From positions 7,936,001-8,000,000 of the forward strand of contig NZ_CP109442.1 in NCBI RefSeq assembly GCF_036227205.1: a stretch of DNA of 64,000 nt, written 5' to 3'. Shown piece after piece: positions 63,550 through 64,000 of this stretch. The notes beneath the pieces were generated by a model. The model did no database searches, was not told the origin of the DNA, and was given only the letters and a program-made list of their open reading frames with translations. Source of the stretch: Amycolatopsis sp. NBC_01480. GTDB lineage: Bacteria > Actinomycetota > Actinomycetes > Mycobacteriales > Pseudonocardiaceae. Made by a program: the position numbers and the translations under genes. Within the stretch, counting starts at the first letter, position 1; each line of letters starts with the position of its first letter.

Positions 63550-64000
63550 CCCTGCCCAACGCGGCGCAAGACGAGAGCCGCACCGTCAAGATCCGGGAAG
63601 TCGGTCCCCGGGACGGGTTCCAGAACGAGCCCGAAACCATTCCCACGGCCGAGAAGATCCGGCTGATCAACGCGCTCGGCCGGGCCGGCCTCACCCGCAT
63701 CGAGGTCGCCAGCTTCGTCCGGCCGGACGTCATCCCCCAGCTCTCGGACGGGGTGGCCGTCCTCGAGGGCATCGACCTGCCCGAGGACGTCGACCGCCTG
63801 GTGCTGGTCCCGAACAGCCGCGGCCTCGACAACGCACTGGCCCAGCGCGACCTTTTCGAGGAGATCGCGCTGTTCGTGAGCGCGTCGGAGACGCACAACC
63901 AGCGCAACATCAACCGGCCGGTGGCCGAGACGATGGCCGACGTCAAGAAAATGGGCGAGCGCATCGTCGCCGAAGACCTCGGCTTCTGCGCGGTGATCGC
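63546..64000 (+). CDS. HMG-CoA lyase family protein (partial, runs off window)
   Basis: First 151 codons only. VKIREVGPRDGFQNEPETIPTAEKIRLINALGRAGLTRIEVASFV is the HMG-CoA lyase/DRE-TIM start with the catalytic Arg and metal Asp of RDGFQNE. These enzymes cleave 3-hydroxy-3-methylglutaryl-CoA to acetyl-CoA and acetoacetate. ATG 63546 overlaps the CoA-transferase stop. Being last in this operon, it suggests that a 3-hydroxy-3-methyl branched intermediate is made. Confidence 0.9.
   Translation, partial: MTLPNAAQDESRTVKIREVGPRDGFQNEPETIPTAEKIRLINALGRAGLTRIEVASFVRPDVIPQLSDGVAVLEGIDLPEDVDRLVLVPNSRGLDNALAQRDLFEEIALFVSASETHNQRNINRPVAETMADVKKMGERIVAEDLGFCAVI

Noticed and set aside
24499..64000. CRISPR array, prophage or intact insertion sequence
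   Set aside because: I saw no spaced repeats, integrase, transposase or phage structural genes anywhere in the window.

Overview
The window is very GC-rich, densely coded DNA with many ATGA/TCAT overlaps, GTG and TTG starts and actinobacterial gene families (Ku with a SAP-like tail, DUF5709-like, LLM oxidoreductases, heteromeric-type FadE pairs). It most resembles a Pseudonocardiaceae soil actinomycete such as Amycolatopsis; this is inferred from protein style, not from a database match.

Region 1 (0.1-9.3 kb) is a self-contained selenocysteine unit: selD (minus strand), a 95-nt tRNA-Sec with anticodon TCA, selA, selB, and the formate dehydrogenase genes that need them. The catalytic subunit is one gene of about 1073 residues read through an in-frame TGA at 4872-4874, with a SECIS hairpin directly behind it. 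A 4Fe-4S subunit and an NrfD-like membrane subunit follow. Next come a truncated acetate kinase, an SDR, Ku, a DUF5709-like gene, and a frameshifted second copy of the nrfD 3' end (9.3-12.5 kb), then small VOC and HhH-GPD-like genes.

Region 2 (14-24.5 kb) looks like a xyloglucan-type glycan utilisation locus: a GH31 alpha-xylosidase-like enzyme, two sugar ABC permeases, a binding lipoprotein and a LacI regulator on the minus strand, with a secreted GH3 glycosidase and a secreted GH12 glucanase opposite. Two related LacI-type operators lie between them. Region 3 (24.5-27.6 kb) is a gene graveyard (TetR, ECF sigma, DUF488 and PucR fragments) plus an intact DUF1003 membrane protein.

Region 4 (27.6-38.5 kb) is a toluene/alkene-type soluble di-iron monooxygenase operon in the order alpha, gamma, coupling protein, beta, Rieske ferredoxin, reductase. 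Upstream are two SnoaL-like genes and a DJ-1/PfpI gene; downstream are an unusual ribosomal-L22-like/MIP18 fusion and an ABM-domain protein. Two paralogous AraC regulators flank it. Direct repeats with 21-bp spacing precede the operon and the first araC gene.

Region 5 (38.9-64 kb) is a catabolic acyl-CoA cluster: three CoA ligases, three acyl-CoA dehydrogenases, enoyl-CoA hydratase, SDRs, thiolase, CoA-transferase, HMG-CoA lyase (cut by the window end), a secreted hydrolase, and a three-gene 2-hydroxyacyl-CoA dehydratase/benzoyl-CoA reductase-like operon. A 15-bp palindrome of the form TGGTNNNACCA recurs in seven intergenic regions, including that of the FCD-type GntR regulator, which suggests one regulon. 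The substrate cannot be read from sequence; HMG-CoA lyase suggests a branched or isoprenoid-like skeleton.
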